From Ferrimonas balearica (lineage in GTDB: Bacteria; Pseudomonadota; Gammaproteobacteria; Enterobacterales; Shewanellaceae): a DNA stretch of 64,000 nucleotides. The position numbers and the translations under genes are program-made. The stretch's first letter is position 1, and every line of letters starts with the position of its first letter. Location of the stretch: contig NZ_JAHVHW010000011.1 in the NCBI RefSeq assembly GCF_019802055.1, positions 1 to 64,000 of the forward strand. Direction: 5' to 3'. The notes under the pieces were generated by a model. The model was not told the origin of the DNA. It ran no database searches and saw nothing but the letters and a program-made list of their open reading frames with translations. Of the stretch, positions 18,764-28,028 are shown in pieces.

Positions 18764-19279
18764 ATGGCTGAAAAAAGAAATATTTTTCTCGTAGGTCCCA
18801 TGGGTGCTGGTAAAAGCACCATCGGTAGACACCTCGCACAGATGCTCCATCTGGAGTTTTACGATTCCGATCAGGAAATCGAAGCCCGCAGCGGTGCGGA
18901 TATCTCCTGGATCTTCGATGTGGAGGGGGAAGAGGGTTTCCGCAACCGTGAAGCTCGTGTCATCAATGAATTGACCGAGAAGCAGGGGATTGTGCTGGCC
19001 ACTGGTGGTGGCTCTGTTCAGTCAAAAGAGGTACGTAACCGCCTGTCCGCTCGTGGCATTGTGGTGTATCTCGAAACCCCGATCGACAAGCAGGTAGCCC
19101 GTACCCAACGCGATAAGCGTCGTCCGTTGCTGCAAGTGGATGAGCCGCGTGAAGTGCTCGAGCAACTGGCAGAAGAGCGTAATCCGCTGTACGAAGAGAT
19201 CGCGGATCTGGTTGTGCGCACTGATGAGCAGAGCGCCAAGATCGTCGCGAACCTAATCGTCGAGAAACTCGGTTTCTAA
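18764..19279 (+). CDS. aroK: Shikimate kinase
   Basis: A 171-residue P-loop kinase that phosphorylates shikimate at O3 in chorismate synthesis. Walker [10 protein letters not shown] is at 11-19, the shikimate-binding [11 protein letters not shown] near 34-44, GEEGFRNRE near 53-61 and the GGG loop ATGGGSV near 78-84. The start chosen is the ATG of [12 protein letters not shown], which gives the E. coli AroK length; the open frame extends further upstream but that part has no homology. No strong Shine-Dalgarno is seen. It stands upstream of aroB, as widely conserved. Confidence 0.95.
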   Translation: MAEKRNIFLVGPMGAGKSTIGRHLAQMLHLEFYDSDQEIEARSGADISWIFDVEGEEGFRNREARVINELTEKQGIVLATGGGSVQSKEVRNRLSARGIVVYLETPIDKQVARTQRDKRRPLLQVDEPREVLEQLAEERNPLYEEIADLVVRTDEQSAKIVANLIVEKLGF

Positions 19280-19304
19280 TACTCACTCCACCTTCGGGGG
19301 CGCC

Positions 19305-20384
19305 ATGGAACGGATCCAGGTTGAGTTGGGACAGCGTAGCTATCCCATCATCATCGGAGAGCAACTGTTCTCCCAAGCCGAGACCTGGCTCGAGTCACTT
19401 AGGTTGCGCCGTGTCCTTATCGTTACTAACGATGTGGTTGCCCCTCTGTATCTGGCTTCGGTTGAGGCGGTGTTTCAGCGCCTGAATATCCCGTTTGACC
19501 ATCTGATCCTGCCTGACGGCGAGTCACACAAGACACTGGCGACGCTTGAGCGCATTTTTGCTCGTGCTCTGGAGCTGAATCTCGGCCGGGATGTCACCAT
19601 GGTGGCGCTGGGTGGTGGTGTGATTGGCGATATGGTTGGCTTTGCTGCGGCCTGTTATCAGCGCGGTGTGCCTTTCGTGCAGATCCCAACGACGCTACTG
19701 GCACAGGTGGACTCCTCCGTCGGCGGCAAGACGGCGGTAAACCATCCGCTGGGCAAGAACATGATTGGCGCCTTCCATCAGCCCGCTCTGGTGCTGGCGG
19801 ATACCACGACTCTAAACACTCTGCCGGACCGAGAGTTTGCTGCGGGTATGGCGGAAGTGATCAAGTACGGCATCATCTGGGATCCGGTCTTCTTCCAATG
19901 GCTTGAGCACAACCAGGACGCCCTCGTGGCCCGGGACTCGGCGGCGCTGACCTATGCGATTCGTCGCTGCTGCGAGATCAAGGCGGAAGTGGTGGCTCAG
20001 GATGAGACGGAGCAGGGGGTGCGCGCTTTGCTGAATCTTGGCCACACCTTCGGCCACGCCATTGAGGCGGAGATGGGGTACGGCAGCTGGCTTCATGGCG
20101 AAGCGGTCGCGGCCGGAACCGTGCTGGCCTGCCAGCTCTCTGCGCACCTTGGCTGGATGACGGAACAGGAAGTGGACCGGGTTAGCAGCCTGCTTGCGGC
20201 ATTTGATCTGCCTCTGGCGCCACCGCCCTCTATGGCCTGCGCCGACTTCCTGCCTCATATGCAGCGGGACAAGAAAACCCTGGCGGGGCAGATCCGCTTT
20301 ATCCTGCCTAAGGGCATTGGCCACGCTGAAGTGGTGGCAGGCATCACCGAACCCCAACTGCAACAACTTATCGACGGCGCATGA
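19305..20384 (+). CDS. aroB: 3-dehydroquinate synthase
   Basis: A 359-residue NAD- and metal-dependent enzyme that cyclises DAHP to 3-dehydroquinate, second step of the shikimate pathway. Recognisable are [10 protein letters not shown] (about 65-74), [19 protein letters not shown] (about 102-120), [28 protein letters not shown], and the metal ligands in [12 protein letters not shown] and [10 protein letters not shown]. Length matches E. coli AroB (362). It overlaps damX by 4 bases. Confidence 0.96.
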   Translation: MERIQVELGQRSYPIIIGEQLFSQAETWLESLRLRRVLIVTNDVVAPLYLASVEAVFQRLNIPFDHLILPDGESHKTLATLERIFARALELNLGRDVTMVALGGGVIGDMVGFAAACYQRGVPFVQIPTTLLAQVDSSVGGKTAVNHPLGKNMIGAFHQPALVLADTTTLNTLPDREFAAGMAEVIKYGIIWDPVFFQWLEHNQDALVARDSAALTYAIRRCCEIKAEVVAQDETEQGVRALLNLGHTFGHAIEAEMGYGSWLHGEAVAAGTVLACQLSAHLGWMTEQEVDRVSSLLAAFDLPLAPPPSMACADFLPHMQRDKKTLAGQIRFILPKGIGHAEVVAGITEPQLQQLIDGA

Positions 20385-21895
20385 TCGCAGGTCCTGCCAC
20401 TTCCCATCTCTTGCCGAGCCAGCGAGCCCTGCTGGAGCGTTTTCGCTACCTCACTGAGTACGGTGACCACCTTCTGCTCCTGCACGGTGCGGAAGGCGTT
20501 GGCAAAACGGTGCTTGCCCAATCTCTGCTTGAGAGTGCTGAAACCTTCAATCAGGCATACGTCTGTGTCGAGCCCCGGATGGATCCCGCTCAACTGCGCG
20601 AGCGCATTGTTCGTCAATGGCGTCCCGGCGCAGTGTTTGATCCCCATGAGCCTCTGCTGGACACCCTGGAACGGGTGATGCCTGAGTCGCCGAATCGGCT
20701 GATGCTGATCGTGGACGATGCGCACCGAATGGCGGATACCCTGCTGGCGGAAGTGATTGCGCTGATGATGGAGCAGGAGGCGCTGGGGCTGAGACTCACT
20801 CTGGTACTGGTTTCCCCAGAGCAGTTGGTCAACCGACTGCAGGAGCAGTTGCCGGAGGCCTACCAGCATCGCCTTATCCCGGTGGAGGTTCCACCTTTGT
20901 CGGTGAGGGAGCGACGAAAGCTCTACGACCAGCTGGTCCGCCGTTACACCGGCAAGCTGTTCATCAATCAAAATGCGGTGGATCGCCAACTGGCGGATCA
21001 GGATGGCAGCGCTCAGGCGGTTGTTGCTCTGGTGGAAGCTGCAAAATCCCGCCCGCCACTGAAAGAGGCTCTGCCGAATCAGCGCTGGGCGTTGGCCTTT
21101 GTTGGTGCGGTAGTGCTGGCGGCGTTGCTATGGAGCCTCTGGCCGGCAGCACCGGTAGAGGTGGCGACCGAAGAGCCGACTCAGGCACCGTCGGAGCCTG
21201 TGGATCTGCCACGCCTTGCTGAAACTTCTGAGGACAGCGAGGCGACCGGGTTTGCCAATGAAGCCGGAGTTTCGATCGAGCTGGAGCAGGATCTCGGCCT
21301 GGCCAAGCCCTGGTCTGAGCGGGAAACCCCCTCGGACCGGTTAAGCGAGGCTGCGCGGGCTCTGTCTGAGCCGGAGTTAATGATTGCGGCAGAAGCGGAC
21401 GAAGCACCGCTTGAACCCGCGTCTCAGGCGATTGCGACAGGCGAGCTGGATGAAGTGCAGGCTGGAGAGTCCGATGCACTGACTCCAATACCAGAGCCGC
21501 AAATGGATCAGCCCGAGCCGATTGAGGACGAGCCGGAAATCGCCCCGCTACCCGCGGTGGAACTGCCGCTGTCGGTCCGTCCGCTCGCTGAGCGTCCCGG
21601 TGGCAGCTATCTGCTTCAGTTGGCGGTGTTCTCCTACCCGCAGTTGATCGGTCCTTTTCTGGAGAGCCATGGCCTGAAGGATGGGGTCAGGGTCTACCGG
21701 ATTGAGCGGGAGCCCCAGCCTTGGTTTGTGCTGGTTCAGGGCGGTTATGCCAACAAGCAGTCTGCGCAGGAAGCTAAGGACGCTCTGGTGATGTCGGTCA
21801 AGCGACTGTCGCCCTACGTCAAATCCCTCGAGACAGTACAAAAAGAGCTGACCGAGGAGCTGGAACTGGCTGAGATCCTCGGCCAACAAAGGTAG
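20381..21895 (+). CDS. damX: DamX-like cell-division protein (AAA ATPase domain, membrane segment, SPOR domain)
   Basis: A 504-residue single-pass membrane protein. Residues 1 to about 225 form an ExeA/GspA-type ATPase domain with Walker A GAEGVGKT at 36-43 and Walker [10 protein letters not shown] near 109-117. A membrane segment covers about 229-249, then a long acidic, Pro/Glu-rich linker, and a C-terminal SPOR domain (about 405-485, [12 protein letters not shown] ... WFVLVQGGY) that binds denuded glycan at the septum. In E. coli DamX the N-terminal ATPase part is not obvious; ATPase-plus-SPOR versions are common in Vibrio and Shewanella. The ATG overlaps aroB; dam follows 34 bases on. Confidence 0.9.
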   Translation: MIAGPATSHLLPSQRALLERFRYLTEYGDHLLLLHGAEGVGKTVLAQSLLESAETFNQAYVCVEPRMDPAQLRERIVRQWRPGAVFDPHEPLLDTLERVMPESPNRLMLIVDDAHRMADTLLAEVIALMMEQEALGLRLTLVLVSPEQLVNRLQEQLPEAYQHRLIPVEVPPLSVRERRKLYDQLVRRYTGKLFINQNAVDRQLADQDGSAQAVVALVEAAKSRPPLKEALPNQRWALAFVGAVVLAALLWSLWPAAPVEVATEEPTQAPSEPVDLPRLAETSEDSEATGFANEAGVSIELEQDLGLAKPWSERETPSDRLSEAARALSEPELMIAAEADEAPLEPASQAIATGELDEVQAGESDALTPIPEPQMDQPEPIEDEPEIAPLPAVELPLSVRPLAERPGGSYLLQLAVFSYPQLIGPFLESHGLKDGVRVYRIEREPQPWFVLVQGGYANKQSAQEAKDALVMSVKRLSPYVKSLETVQKELTEELELAEILGQQR

Positions 21896-21929
21896 AATCT
21901 GGGGTTTTGCAACACAAGATGGTCGGTAG

Positions 21930-22745
21930 ATGACAAGATCGAGAGCCTTTCTCAAATGGGCTGGAGGCAAATTCAAGCTGGTGGATGAGATTGCCACTCG
22001 GCTGCCCCATGCCGATCGTCTGGTTGAGCCCTTTGTCGGGGCGGGGTCGGTGTTCCTCAATACCGACTTTTCCAGCTATCTGCTCAGTGACATCAATCCT
22101 GACCTGATTGGCCTGTACAACACCCTCAAGCAGGAGCCGGAGCATTACGTCCGTGAAGCCGCCAAGCTGTTTGTGCAGGGCAACAACAGCAAGGACGCCT
22201 ACTACGGTCTGCGCCAGGAGTTTAACCAGAGCCACGAGCGCTTTGATCGGGCGGTGCTGTTTCTCTACCTGAACCGCTTCGGTTATAACGGGCTGTGCCG
22301 CTACAACAAGTCTGGAGGGTTTAATGTGCCCTTCGGCTCATACAAGCGGCCCTACTTCCCGGAAAAAGAGCTCTACTTCTTTGCCGAGAAAGCACAGAAG
22401 GCGACCTTCCTTTGCGAGGGATACGCACAGACCTTTGCCCGCTGCCAGCAGGGCGATGTGATCTACTGCGATCCGCCGTACCTGCCACTCTCAACCACCT
22501 CAAACTTCACCAGCTACGCCAGTGGAGGCTTCAGCCTGGATGATCAGGCGATGCTGGCCACTCAGGCAGAAGACGCCGCTCGGGAGAAAAATCTGACGGT
22601 GTTGATCAGTAACCACGACACGCCGCTGGCCCGTAAGCTCTACGACAAGGCGAAACTGGATACCATTCAGGTGGGGCGCTCCATCAGCCAGAATGGCCGT
22701 GGTCGCAAGAAGGTGGATGAACTGATGGCGCTATACCGGCCCTGA
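21930..22745 (+). CDS. dam: DNA adenine methylase (GATC)
   Basis: A 271-residue alpha-class N6-adenine methyltransferase expected to methylate GATC, used in mismatch repair strand discrimination, replication timing (SeqA) and gene regulation. The AdoMet motif FLKWAGGKFKL is at 7-17, EPFVGAGSVFLN near 33-44, and the catalytic DPPY at 181-184. Its length is close to E. coli Dam (278). The 3' end overlaps the convergent DUF2970 gene by 15 bases. It belongs to the damX-dam-rpe-gph-trpS neighbourhood, here interrupted by a minus-strand block. Confidence 0.96.
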   Translation: MTRSRAFLKWAGGKFKLVDEIATRLPHADRLVEPFVGAGSVFLNTDFSSYLLSDINPDLIGLYNTLKQEPEHYVREAAKLFVQGNNSKDAYYGLRQEFNQSHERFDRAVLFLYLNRFGYNGLCRYNKSGGFNVPFGSYKRPYFPEKELYFFAEKAQKATFLCEGYAQTFARCQQGDVIYCDPPYLPLSTTSNFTSYASGGFSLDDQAMLATQAEDAAREKNLTVLISNHDTPLARKLYDKAKLDTIQVGRSISQNGRGRKKVDELMALYRP

Positions 22746-22910
22746 CAGGACCTGATTGACGATCCATATCAGCGTCAACACAAACAGCACGACGCCGACA
22801 ATGCCAGACACGATGTAGGGTATTGGGGAGGCGTCGGCGAAATCCCGCCGCCGGTTGGCTTCACTCTGAACGCCGAAAAACGCCGCCAGAATGCTCAAAA
22901 CCACGCGCAT
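22731..22910 (-). CDS. DUF2970 small membrane protein
   Basis: A 59-residue protein. The N-terminal part is basic (SEANRRRDFADASPIPYI) and one membrane helix covers about residues 33-54 (VSGIVGVVLFVLTLIWIVNQVL). The RRRDF...SP.P.YI-then-helix arrangement matches the DUF2970 family, whose function is unknown. Start taken as ATG at 22910, which overlaps the TGA of the upstream small gene by one base (TGATG), so translation is likely coupled. Its 3' end runs 15 bases into dam on the other strand. Confidence 0.8.
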   Translation of the reverse strand: MRVVLSILAAFFGVQSEANRRRDFADASPIPYIVSGIVGVVLFVLTLIWIVNQVLSGPV

Positions 22911-23173
22911 CAATTCAGCGGGCCCGAGGGCGAGGACGTTGGCCGCTCATCGTGGCCATAGAGAAGTTCTAACAGGTCGACAAAGTGAAATTGGCTGGAG
23001 CCACTGCGGCCTACAAGCCACTTTTGCCAGGTCAGGCTGGACTGGGCTGCGCATTGGGCCACGGTTTCGGCACCATCGCAGTTGTTGTGATGCAGGGTAA
23101 CGCCGGTCGCAGCCAACGCCAGAACGCCGGTCAACACCAGTAATCCCCGCTTTGTGCCTCTCCGTATAGCCAT
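22910..23173 (-). CDS. Small secreted or membrane-anchored protein of unknown function
   Basis: An 87-residue protein I do not recognise. It starts MAIRRGTKRGLLVLTGVLALAATGV, a basic N-terminus plus hydrophobic helix that could be a signal peptide or anchor. The rest has two Cys (about 28 and 37) and an aromatic patch SQFHFVDLLELLYGHDE. The ATG at 23173 has a perfect AGGAGG at 5 bases, but both are buried in a 14-bp stem (see 23169-23234). The frame is open further upstream, without a better start. It is followed by the DUF2970 gene with a TGATG junction. The strong Shine-Dalgarno and the coupling support a real gene. Confidence 0.6.
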   Translation of the reverse strand: MAIRRGTKRGLLVLTGVLALAATGVTLHHNNCDGAETVAQCAAQSSLTWQKWLVGRSGSSQFHFVDLLELLYGHDERPTSSPSGPLN

Positions 23174-23234
23174 ACTCGCCTCCTGCCTAGGCAATAGAGG
23201 CGAGTATAGCAAGCTGGTCAATTGCTGACCAGCT
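23169..23234 (-). promoter_or_regulatory. Two tandem hairpins, the second sequestering a ribosome-binding site
   Basis: Directly after the porin stop codon, AGCTGGTCA (23212-23220) and TGACCAGCT (23226-23234) form a perfect 9-bp stem with a 5-base loop. Then ATACTCGCCTC (23172-23182) and GAGGCGAGTAT (23197-23207) form a perfect 11-bp stem, extendable in minus-strand RNA to 14 pairs with one G-U. The second stem contains most of the AGGAGG and the ATG of the small gene starting at 23173. Its 14-base loop holds the palindrome TGCCTAGGCA. Neither stem has a T-run, so simple terminators are unlikely; translational control is the natural reading. Confidence 0.7.
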
Positions 23235-23238
23235 GGGA

Positions 23239-23889
23239 TCAGAAGTAGAAGTTTACGCCAGCGACGTAGTTGTCCTTCTCAAACTCCTGGTAAACCGCGC
23301 CACCGAAGAACTCTACGTAGTCGTTCAGGGCCCAGCTCAGCATGGCGCCGTAATCGTAAGCGCTGCCGTCTTCATCGAAATCGTAGTAACCGGCGTGCAG
23401 GCCGAGAACCAAGTCGGCAGGCAGTTCGAGGTCATAGTTACCCTCGTAGTACCAGGTCTCATAGTGCTGGTCGTAGTTGGCTTTGACGTTAAAGCCGTAC
23501 AGGTCGGCGCCAACATACCATTCAGTAGAGTGGCCGCCATCACCGTAGTAGTAACGAATCACCCCGAAGTCGAGGCCGACGTTGTCGTTCACTTCCAGGT
23601 AGTAACCGCCGTACAGATCGATCTCGTAATCGTCTTCCCACTTCTCGTCCAGATACTTGTAGTTGGAAGCCCAGGTACCAACGTACAGGCCAGTCTCATG
23701 CTCGTAGTCTACGCCGCCCTGAATCGCGAAATCATCGTCAGTCAGGGTAACACCACGCCACAAGTAGTTGCTGGCCACGGTGGCGTTGAAGCTCAATTCA
23801 CCACCACCAAACTCGGCGGCAGCGTTGGCGGCAGTACTGCTGGCCATCAGGGCGATAGCCAAAGAGGAAAGTGCTAACTTTTTCATCAT
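23239..23889 (-). CDS. TorF-family putative porin
   Basis: A 216-residue outer-membrane protein with signal peptide MMKKLALSSLAIALMASSTAANA (cleavage near ANA-AAE). The mature part is Tyr/Trp/Asp-rich with alternating strands, begins GGELSFNATVASNYLWRGVTLTDDDFAIQGGVDYEHETGLYVGTWASN, and ends in F-Y-F, the terminal aromatic expected of a beta-barrel. The SNYLWRG...GG.DY....G.Y.G.W.SN pattern is typical of the TorF/Gcw_chp family. Substrate unknown. The upstream region 23890-24073 is shared with rpe and holds a 24-bp palindrome. Two ATGs in tandem (MMKKL) make the exact start uncertain by one residue. Confidence 0.87.
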   Translation of the reverse strand: MMKKLALSSLAIALMASSTAANAAAEFGGGELSFNATVASNYLWRGVTLTDDDFAIQGGVDYEHETGLYVGTWASNYKYLDEKWEDDYEIDLYGGYYLEVNDNVGLDFGVIRYYYGDGGHSTEWYVGADLYGFNVKANYDQHYETWYYEGNYDLELPADLVLGLHAGYYDFDEDGSAYDYGAMLSWALNDYVEFFGGAVYQEFEKDNYVAGVNFYF

Positions 23890-23985
23890 CCATTCCCTAG
23901 TCTATGGGCAGTGCCCAAAGCGTCGATTTTAAAGTGGAATGGACCTGGGGGGAATTCCTAACCTATTGGCAAACCTAGAGAGATG

Positions 23986-24009
23986 CAAGGGTAAATTAAT
24001 TTGCCCTTG
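23986..24009. repeat. 24-bp near-perfect palindrome between the porin gene and rpe
   Basis: The half-site CAAGGGTAAATT is mirrored by AATTTGCCCTTG with a single imperfect pair. It lies in the divergent 184-base gap, about 97 bases from the porin start and 65 from rpe. It could be an operator for a dimeric regulator or an RNA stem. No terminator T-run follows. Confidence 0.55.
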
Positions 24010-24073
24010 GGGTGCTTCCGGGTAGGCGTTAAAATAGCCGGCAAAAAAATCGCCCCCTACAAGAGAACCGGCC

Positions 24074-24748
24074 ATGAAAGAGTTTCTGATCGCCCCCTCC
24101 ATCCTCTCCGCTGACTTTGCCCGACTGGGTGAAGAGGTTGCTAATGTGCTGACCGCCGGTGCGGACGTGGTGCACTTTGATGTGATGGACAATCACTATG
24201 TGCCGAACCTGACCATCGGTCCGATGGTGTGCCAGGCACTGCGAAACTACGGCATTGAAGCACCCATCGATGTGCATCTGATGGTCAAGCCGGTGGATCG
24301 CATCATTCCGGACTTTGCCAAGGCGGGTGCGTCTATCATCACCTTCCACCCGGAAGCCTCTGAGCATGTCGATCGCACTCTGCAGCTGATTAAAGATGAA
24401 GGCTGCCAGGCTGGCCTGGTGTTGAACCCGGCCACCTCTTTGCACCACCTTGACCACGTGATGGACAAGCTGGATGTGATTCTGCTGATGTCCGTTAACC
24501 CGGGCTTCGGTGGCCAGTCCTTCATTCCGGGCACTCTGGATAAGATCCGTCAGGTGCGTGAGCGCATCGATGCCAGCGGCCGTGATATCCGCCTGGAGAT
24601 CGACGGTGGAGTTAAGGCAGACAATATTGCTGAGATTGCGGCGGCCGGCGCCGACATGTTTGTGGCCGGTTCTGCCATCTTTGGTAAGCCGGACTACAAA
24701 GCCGAGATTGATAAGATGCGCCAAGAGCTGGCCACGGTGCGTTCCTGA
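24074..24748 (+). CDS. rpe: Ribulose-phosphate 3-epimerase
   Basis: A 224-residue TIM-barrel enzyme interconverting ribulose 5-phosphate and xylulose 5-phosphate in the pentose phosphate pathway. Signatures are [17 protein letters not shown] (6-22), [19 protein letters not shown] (about 33-51), [20 protein letters not shown] (about 136-149) and [11 protein letters not shown]. Length equals E. coli Rpe within one residue. The stop overlaps the gph start (TGATG). Confidence 0.97.
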   Translation: MKEFLIAPSILSADFARLGEEVANVLTAGADVVHFDVMDNHYVPNLTIGPMVCQALRNYGIEAPIDVHLMVKPVDRIIPDFAKAGASIITFHPEASEHVDRTLQLIKDEGCQAGLVLNPATSLHHLDHVMDKLDVILLMSVNPGFGGQSFIPGTLDKIRQVRERIDASGRDIRLEIDGGVKADNIAEIAAAGADMFVAGSAIFGKPDYKAEIDKMRQELATVRS

Positions 24749-25431
24749 TGCCGTTTTCCGCTGTTCGTGCCATCGCCTTCGATCTGGACGGGACGCTGAT
24801 CGACAGCGTGCCCGCCCTGGCTCAGGCCGCCGGTGCTGCGCTGGTCGACCTCGGTCGACCCGCCTGCAGCGAGGAGGCAGCCCGCGGTTGGATAGGCAAT
24901 GGTGCCGAGATGTTGATGCGTCGGGCACTAAGCGGTAATGTTGAGCCGGACCCCACCCTGGAGCCGGAACTGCTGGACCATGCTCTTGAGCGGTTCCACT
25001 TCCACTACGGAGCGCACCTGGATAAGGGCAGCCCTCTGTATCCCGGTGTTGAGCAGACCTTGGCCAAGCTGAAGGCACGAGGTTACCGTCTGGCGCTGAT
25101 CACCAATAAGCCGGCCCGTTATCTGCCTGAGTTGATGGCCACCTGTGGCCTGGCGGATCACTTTGAGCTGATGCTTGGGGGTGACTCGCTGGTTCGTCGT
25201 AAACCAGACCCGATGCCGTTGGAGCATGTATTGGACCACTTCGGCCTGGGTGCGCACCAGATGGTGATGGTGGGGGATTCCCGTAATGACATCGAAGCGG
25301 CTCGCGCAGCGGGCTGTGCCAGTATTGGCCTGAGTTACGGGTACAACTACGGGCAACCCATCGCGGCGTTGGACCCGACCCAGACCCTGGACCATTTTGA
25401 ACACTTGCTGGCGTTATTGCCGGCGCGATAA
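24748..25431 (+). CDS. gph: Phosphoglycolate phosphatase
   Basis: A 227-residue HAD-superfamily hydrolase that dephosphorylates 2-phosphoglycolate, formed among other routes during repair of oxidised DNA ends. It has motif I FDLDGTLIDS (residues 10-19), motif II ALITNKP and motif III with GDSRNDIEAARAAG near 172-185. Its place between rpe and trpS is the conserved gammaproteobacterial arrangement and supports gph over other HAD enzymes. It is coupled to rpe by TGATG. Confidence 0.93.
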   Translation: MPFSAVRAIAFDLDGTLIDSVPALAQAAGAALVDLGRPACSEEAARGWIGNGAEMLMRRALSGNVEPDPTLEPELLDHALERFHFHYGAHLDKGSPLYPGVEQTLAKLKARGYRLALITNKPARYLPELMATCGLADHFELMLGGDSLVRRKPDPMPLEHVLDHFGLGAHQMVMVGDSRNDIEAARAAGCASIGLSYGYNYGQPIAALDPTQTLDHFEHLLALLPAR

Positions 25432-25445
25432 GAGACTGAATCTGT

Positions 25446-26453
25446 ATGACCAAACCCGTTGTATTGAGTGGCGCGCAGCCCTCCGGTGGCCTCACCCTTG
25501 GAAACTACATGGGCGCCCTGCGTCAGTGGGTGAAGCTGCAGGAGACTCATGACGCTCTCTACTGCATCGTGGATCTGCACGCCATCACCGTGCGTCAGGA
25601 CCCCGAAAAGCTGCGCAACGCCTGCATGGACACCCTGGCGCTGTATTTGGCCTGTGGCGTGGATCCGAAAAAGAGCACCGTATTCGTGCAGTCCCACGTG
25701 CAGGAGCACACTCAGTTGGGTTGGATCCTGAACTGCTACACCCAGATGGGTGAGTTGAACCGGATGACTCAGTTCAAGGACAAGTCCGCGCGTCACGCCA
25801 CCAATATCAATGCCGGTCTGTTCAGCTATCCGGTACTGATGGCAGCAGACATTCTGCTGTATCAGGCCAATGAAGTGCCGGTGGGTAACGATCAGAAGCA
25901 GCACCTGGAGCTGGCCCGTGACATCGCGACCCGCTTCAACAACCTGTACGGGGACGTCTTCACTGTGCCGGAGCCGCACATCCCTGAGGCGGGTGCCCGG
26001 GTGATGAGTCTGCAGGATCCGAACAAGAAGATGTCCAAGTCTGACGACAACGCCAACAACCGCGTTGGGCTGCTGGAAGATCCCAAAGCGATCACCAAGA
26101 AGTTCAAGAAAGCGGTTACCGACTCCGATGAGCCGCCGCTGGTGCGCTACGACCTGGAGAACAAAGCGGGCGTTTCCAACCTGATGAGCATCTACTCTGC
26201 CACCTCCGGCAAATCGTTTGCTGAGATTGAGGCTGAGTTTGAGGGCAAGATGTATGGCCATCTGAAGGTGGCAACAGCGGAGTCCGTGGTTGCCCTGCTG
26301 GAGCCGATGCAGAAGCGCTTTGCCGAGATCCGTGGCGACCAGGCCTACCTGGACGAGGTGATGAAGGCGGGTGCGGAAGCGGCACGCGAGCGCGCTGCCG
26401 TCACGCTGGCCAAGGTGTATGACGCCGTTGGCCTGCCGAAGATGCCGCGTTAA
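25446..26453 (+). CDS. trpS: Tryptophanyl-tRNA synthetase
   Basis: A 335-residue class I aminoacyl-tRNA synthetase. The HIGH-equivalent is [14 protein letters not shown] near 10-23 and the KMSKS loop is [12 protein letters not shown] near 195-206. The DADILLYQA-type stretch [14 protein letters not shown] binds tryptophan. Length equals E. coli TrpS (334). It starts 14 bases after gph and ends at a strong bidirectional terminator. Confidence 0.97.
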   Translation: MTKPVVLSGAQPSGGLTLGNYMGALRQWVKLQETHDALYCIVDLHAITVRQDPEKLRNACMDTLALYLACGVDPKKSTVFVQSHVQEHTQLGWILNCYTQMGELNRMTQFKDKSARHATNINAGLFSYPVLMAADILLYQANEVPVGNDQKQHLELARDIATRFNNLYGDVFTVPEPHIPEAGARVMSLQDPNKKMSKSDDNANNRVGLLEDPKAITKKFKKAVTDSDEPPLVRYDLENKAGVSNLMSIYSATSGKSFAEIEAEFEGKMYGHLKVATAESVVALLEPMQKRFAEIRGDQAYLDEVMKAGAEAARERAAVTLAKVYDAVGLPKMPR

Positions 26454-26467
26454 GCGGATCGCCCAAT

Positions 26468-26497
26468 AAAAAAGCCGACCTGATGGTCGGCTTTTTT
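26468..26497. terminator. Bidirectional terminator between trpS and dolP
   Basis: AAAAAAGCCGACC, TGAT loop, GGTCGGCTTTTTT. The A- and T-runs flank an inverted repeat between two convergent genes. Confidence 0.93.
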
Positions 26498-26513
26498 GTG
26501 TCTCAACAACCCA

Positions 26514-27089
26514 TTACTGGTATTCAAACACCTTGATTACCTTGCGGACGCCGGACGTAGTCCGGGCCACATCCACCGCAAGGTCCGCTTCGCTGTTGTT
26601 GACCAGACCCAGCAGGAACACCTCACCGTTCTCCGTGATCACCTTAATCCGCATAGCGTCCAGCTCATTGTCACCAAACATCCGGGACTTCACCTTGGTG
26701 GTGGTCCAGGTGTCGTTGCTGCGAGTGGTGAACCCCACCGGATTGCCGATCCGCAGCTGATCGTGGATCTGCAACACATCCGGGTTGGCTCGGGCGATCT
26801 GCACGGCACGGTCTTTCAGCATCTGATTGGGTACCTGACCCACCAGCAGTACCCGGCGGTTCATGGAGATCACCCGGATGCGGGACTGGTTCTTGAGCCC
26901 TTCATCCTGATTGAGGGCATCGGTGATCGCGACATCCAGCCCGTGATCATCGACCTGGGTGCTGAAGGATCGGCGATCATTCACCATCACGGCGCCACCC
27001 ACGGCGCCCGCCATGATCACCCCGGCACAGCCACTCAGGGTGGTGGTCACCAGAATGAGGGCGATCAGGCGTAAGGTAATCCGGCGCAT
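26514..27089 (-). CDS. dolP: Outer-membrane lipoprotein with two BON domains (DolP/YraP-like)
   Basis: A 191-residue lipoprotein with signal peptide MRRITLRLIALILVTTTLSGC (lipobox LSGC, Cys21). Two BON domains follow, about 46-115 (VAITDALNQDE ... VLLVGQVPNQMLKDRAVQIARANPDV) and 125-190 (TTKVKSRMFGD ... GEVFLLGLVNNSEADLAVDVARTTSGVRKVIKVFEY). DolP supports outer-membrane integrity and localises to the division site. It is last in lpoA-yraN-diaA-dolP, the usual order. Confidence 0.94.
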   Translation of the reverse strand: MRRITLRLIALILVTTTLSGCAGVIMAGAVGGAVMVNDRRSFSTQVDDHGLDVAITDALNQDEGLKNQSRIRVISMNRRVLLVGQVPNQMLKDRAVQIARANPDVLQIHDQLRIGNPVGFTTRSNDTWTTTKVKSRMFGDNELDAMRIKVITENGEVFLLGLVNNSEADLAVDVARTTSGVRKVIKVFEYQ

Positions 27090-27092
27090 GGC

Positions 27093-27695
<603 letters not shown>

Positions 27696-28028
27696 TTAAA
27701 AAGCGTTTTGAATCCAGTTGATGGTGTCACCGTCAATGGCCAGTACGTCGAACCGACAGGGGCTTTGACTCAAGCCCTGTTGTTGCAGGTACCAGTTGGC
27801 GGTAAGCCGCAGTTTCTGCTGCTTCTGTGGTGTGACCGCAGCAATGGCGCCACCGAAGCCGCCGGCGCGGCGGTATTTCACTTCGACAAACACCAGGGTG
27901 TCCCCCTGGCGCATGATGAGGTCCAGTTCGCCAAATCGACACTGAACATTCTGAGCAACGTGAGTGAGCCCCTGCTGCTGCAAGTAGCGACTGGCTTGTC
28001 GCTCGGCTTCCTTGCCCTTATGCAGCAT
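27696..28028 (-). CDS. yraN: UPF0102 protein YraN (endonuclease-like fold)
   Basis: A 110-residue protein of the UPF0102 family, with the nuclease-like core GELDLIMRQGDTLVFVEVKYR near 48-68 (E-D-ExK spacing) and the N-terminal G.EAE..A..YLQQQG. The biochemical role is not established. Its ATG overlaps the lpoA stop by one base (TGATG), so it is coupled to lpoA. Confidence 0.93.
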   Translation of the reverse strand: MLHKGKEAERQASRYLQQQGLTHVAQNVQCRFGELDLIMRQGDTLVFVEVKYRRAGGFGGAIAAVTPQKQQKLRLTANWYLQQQGLSQSPCRFDVLAIDGDTINWIQNAF

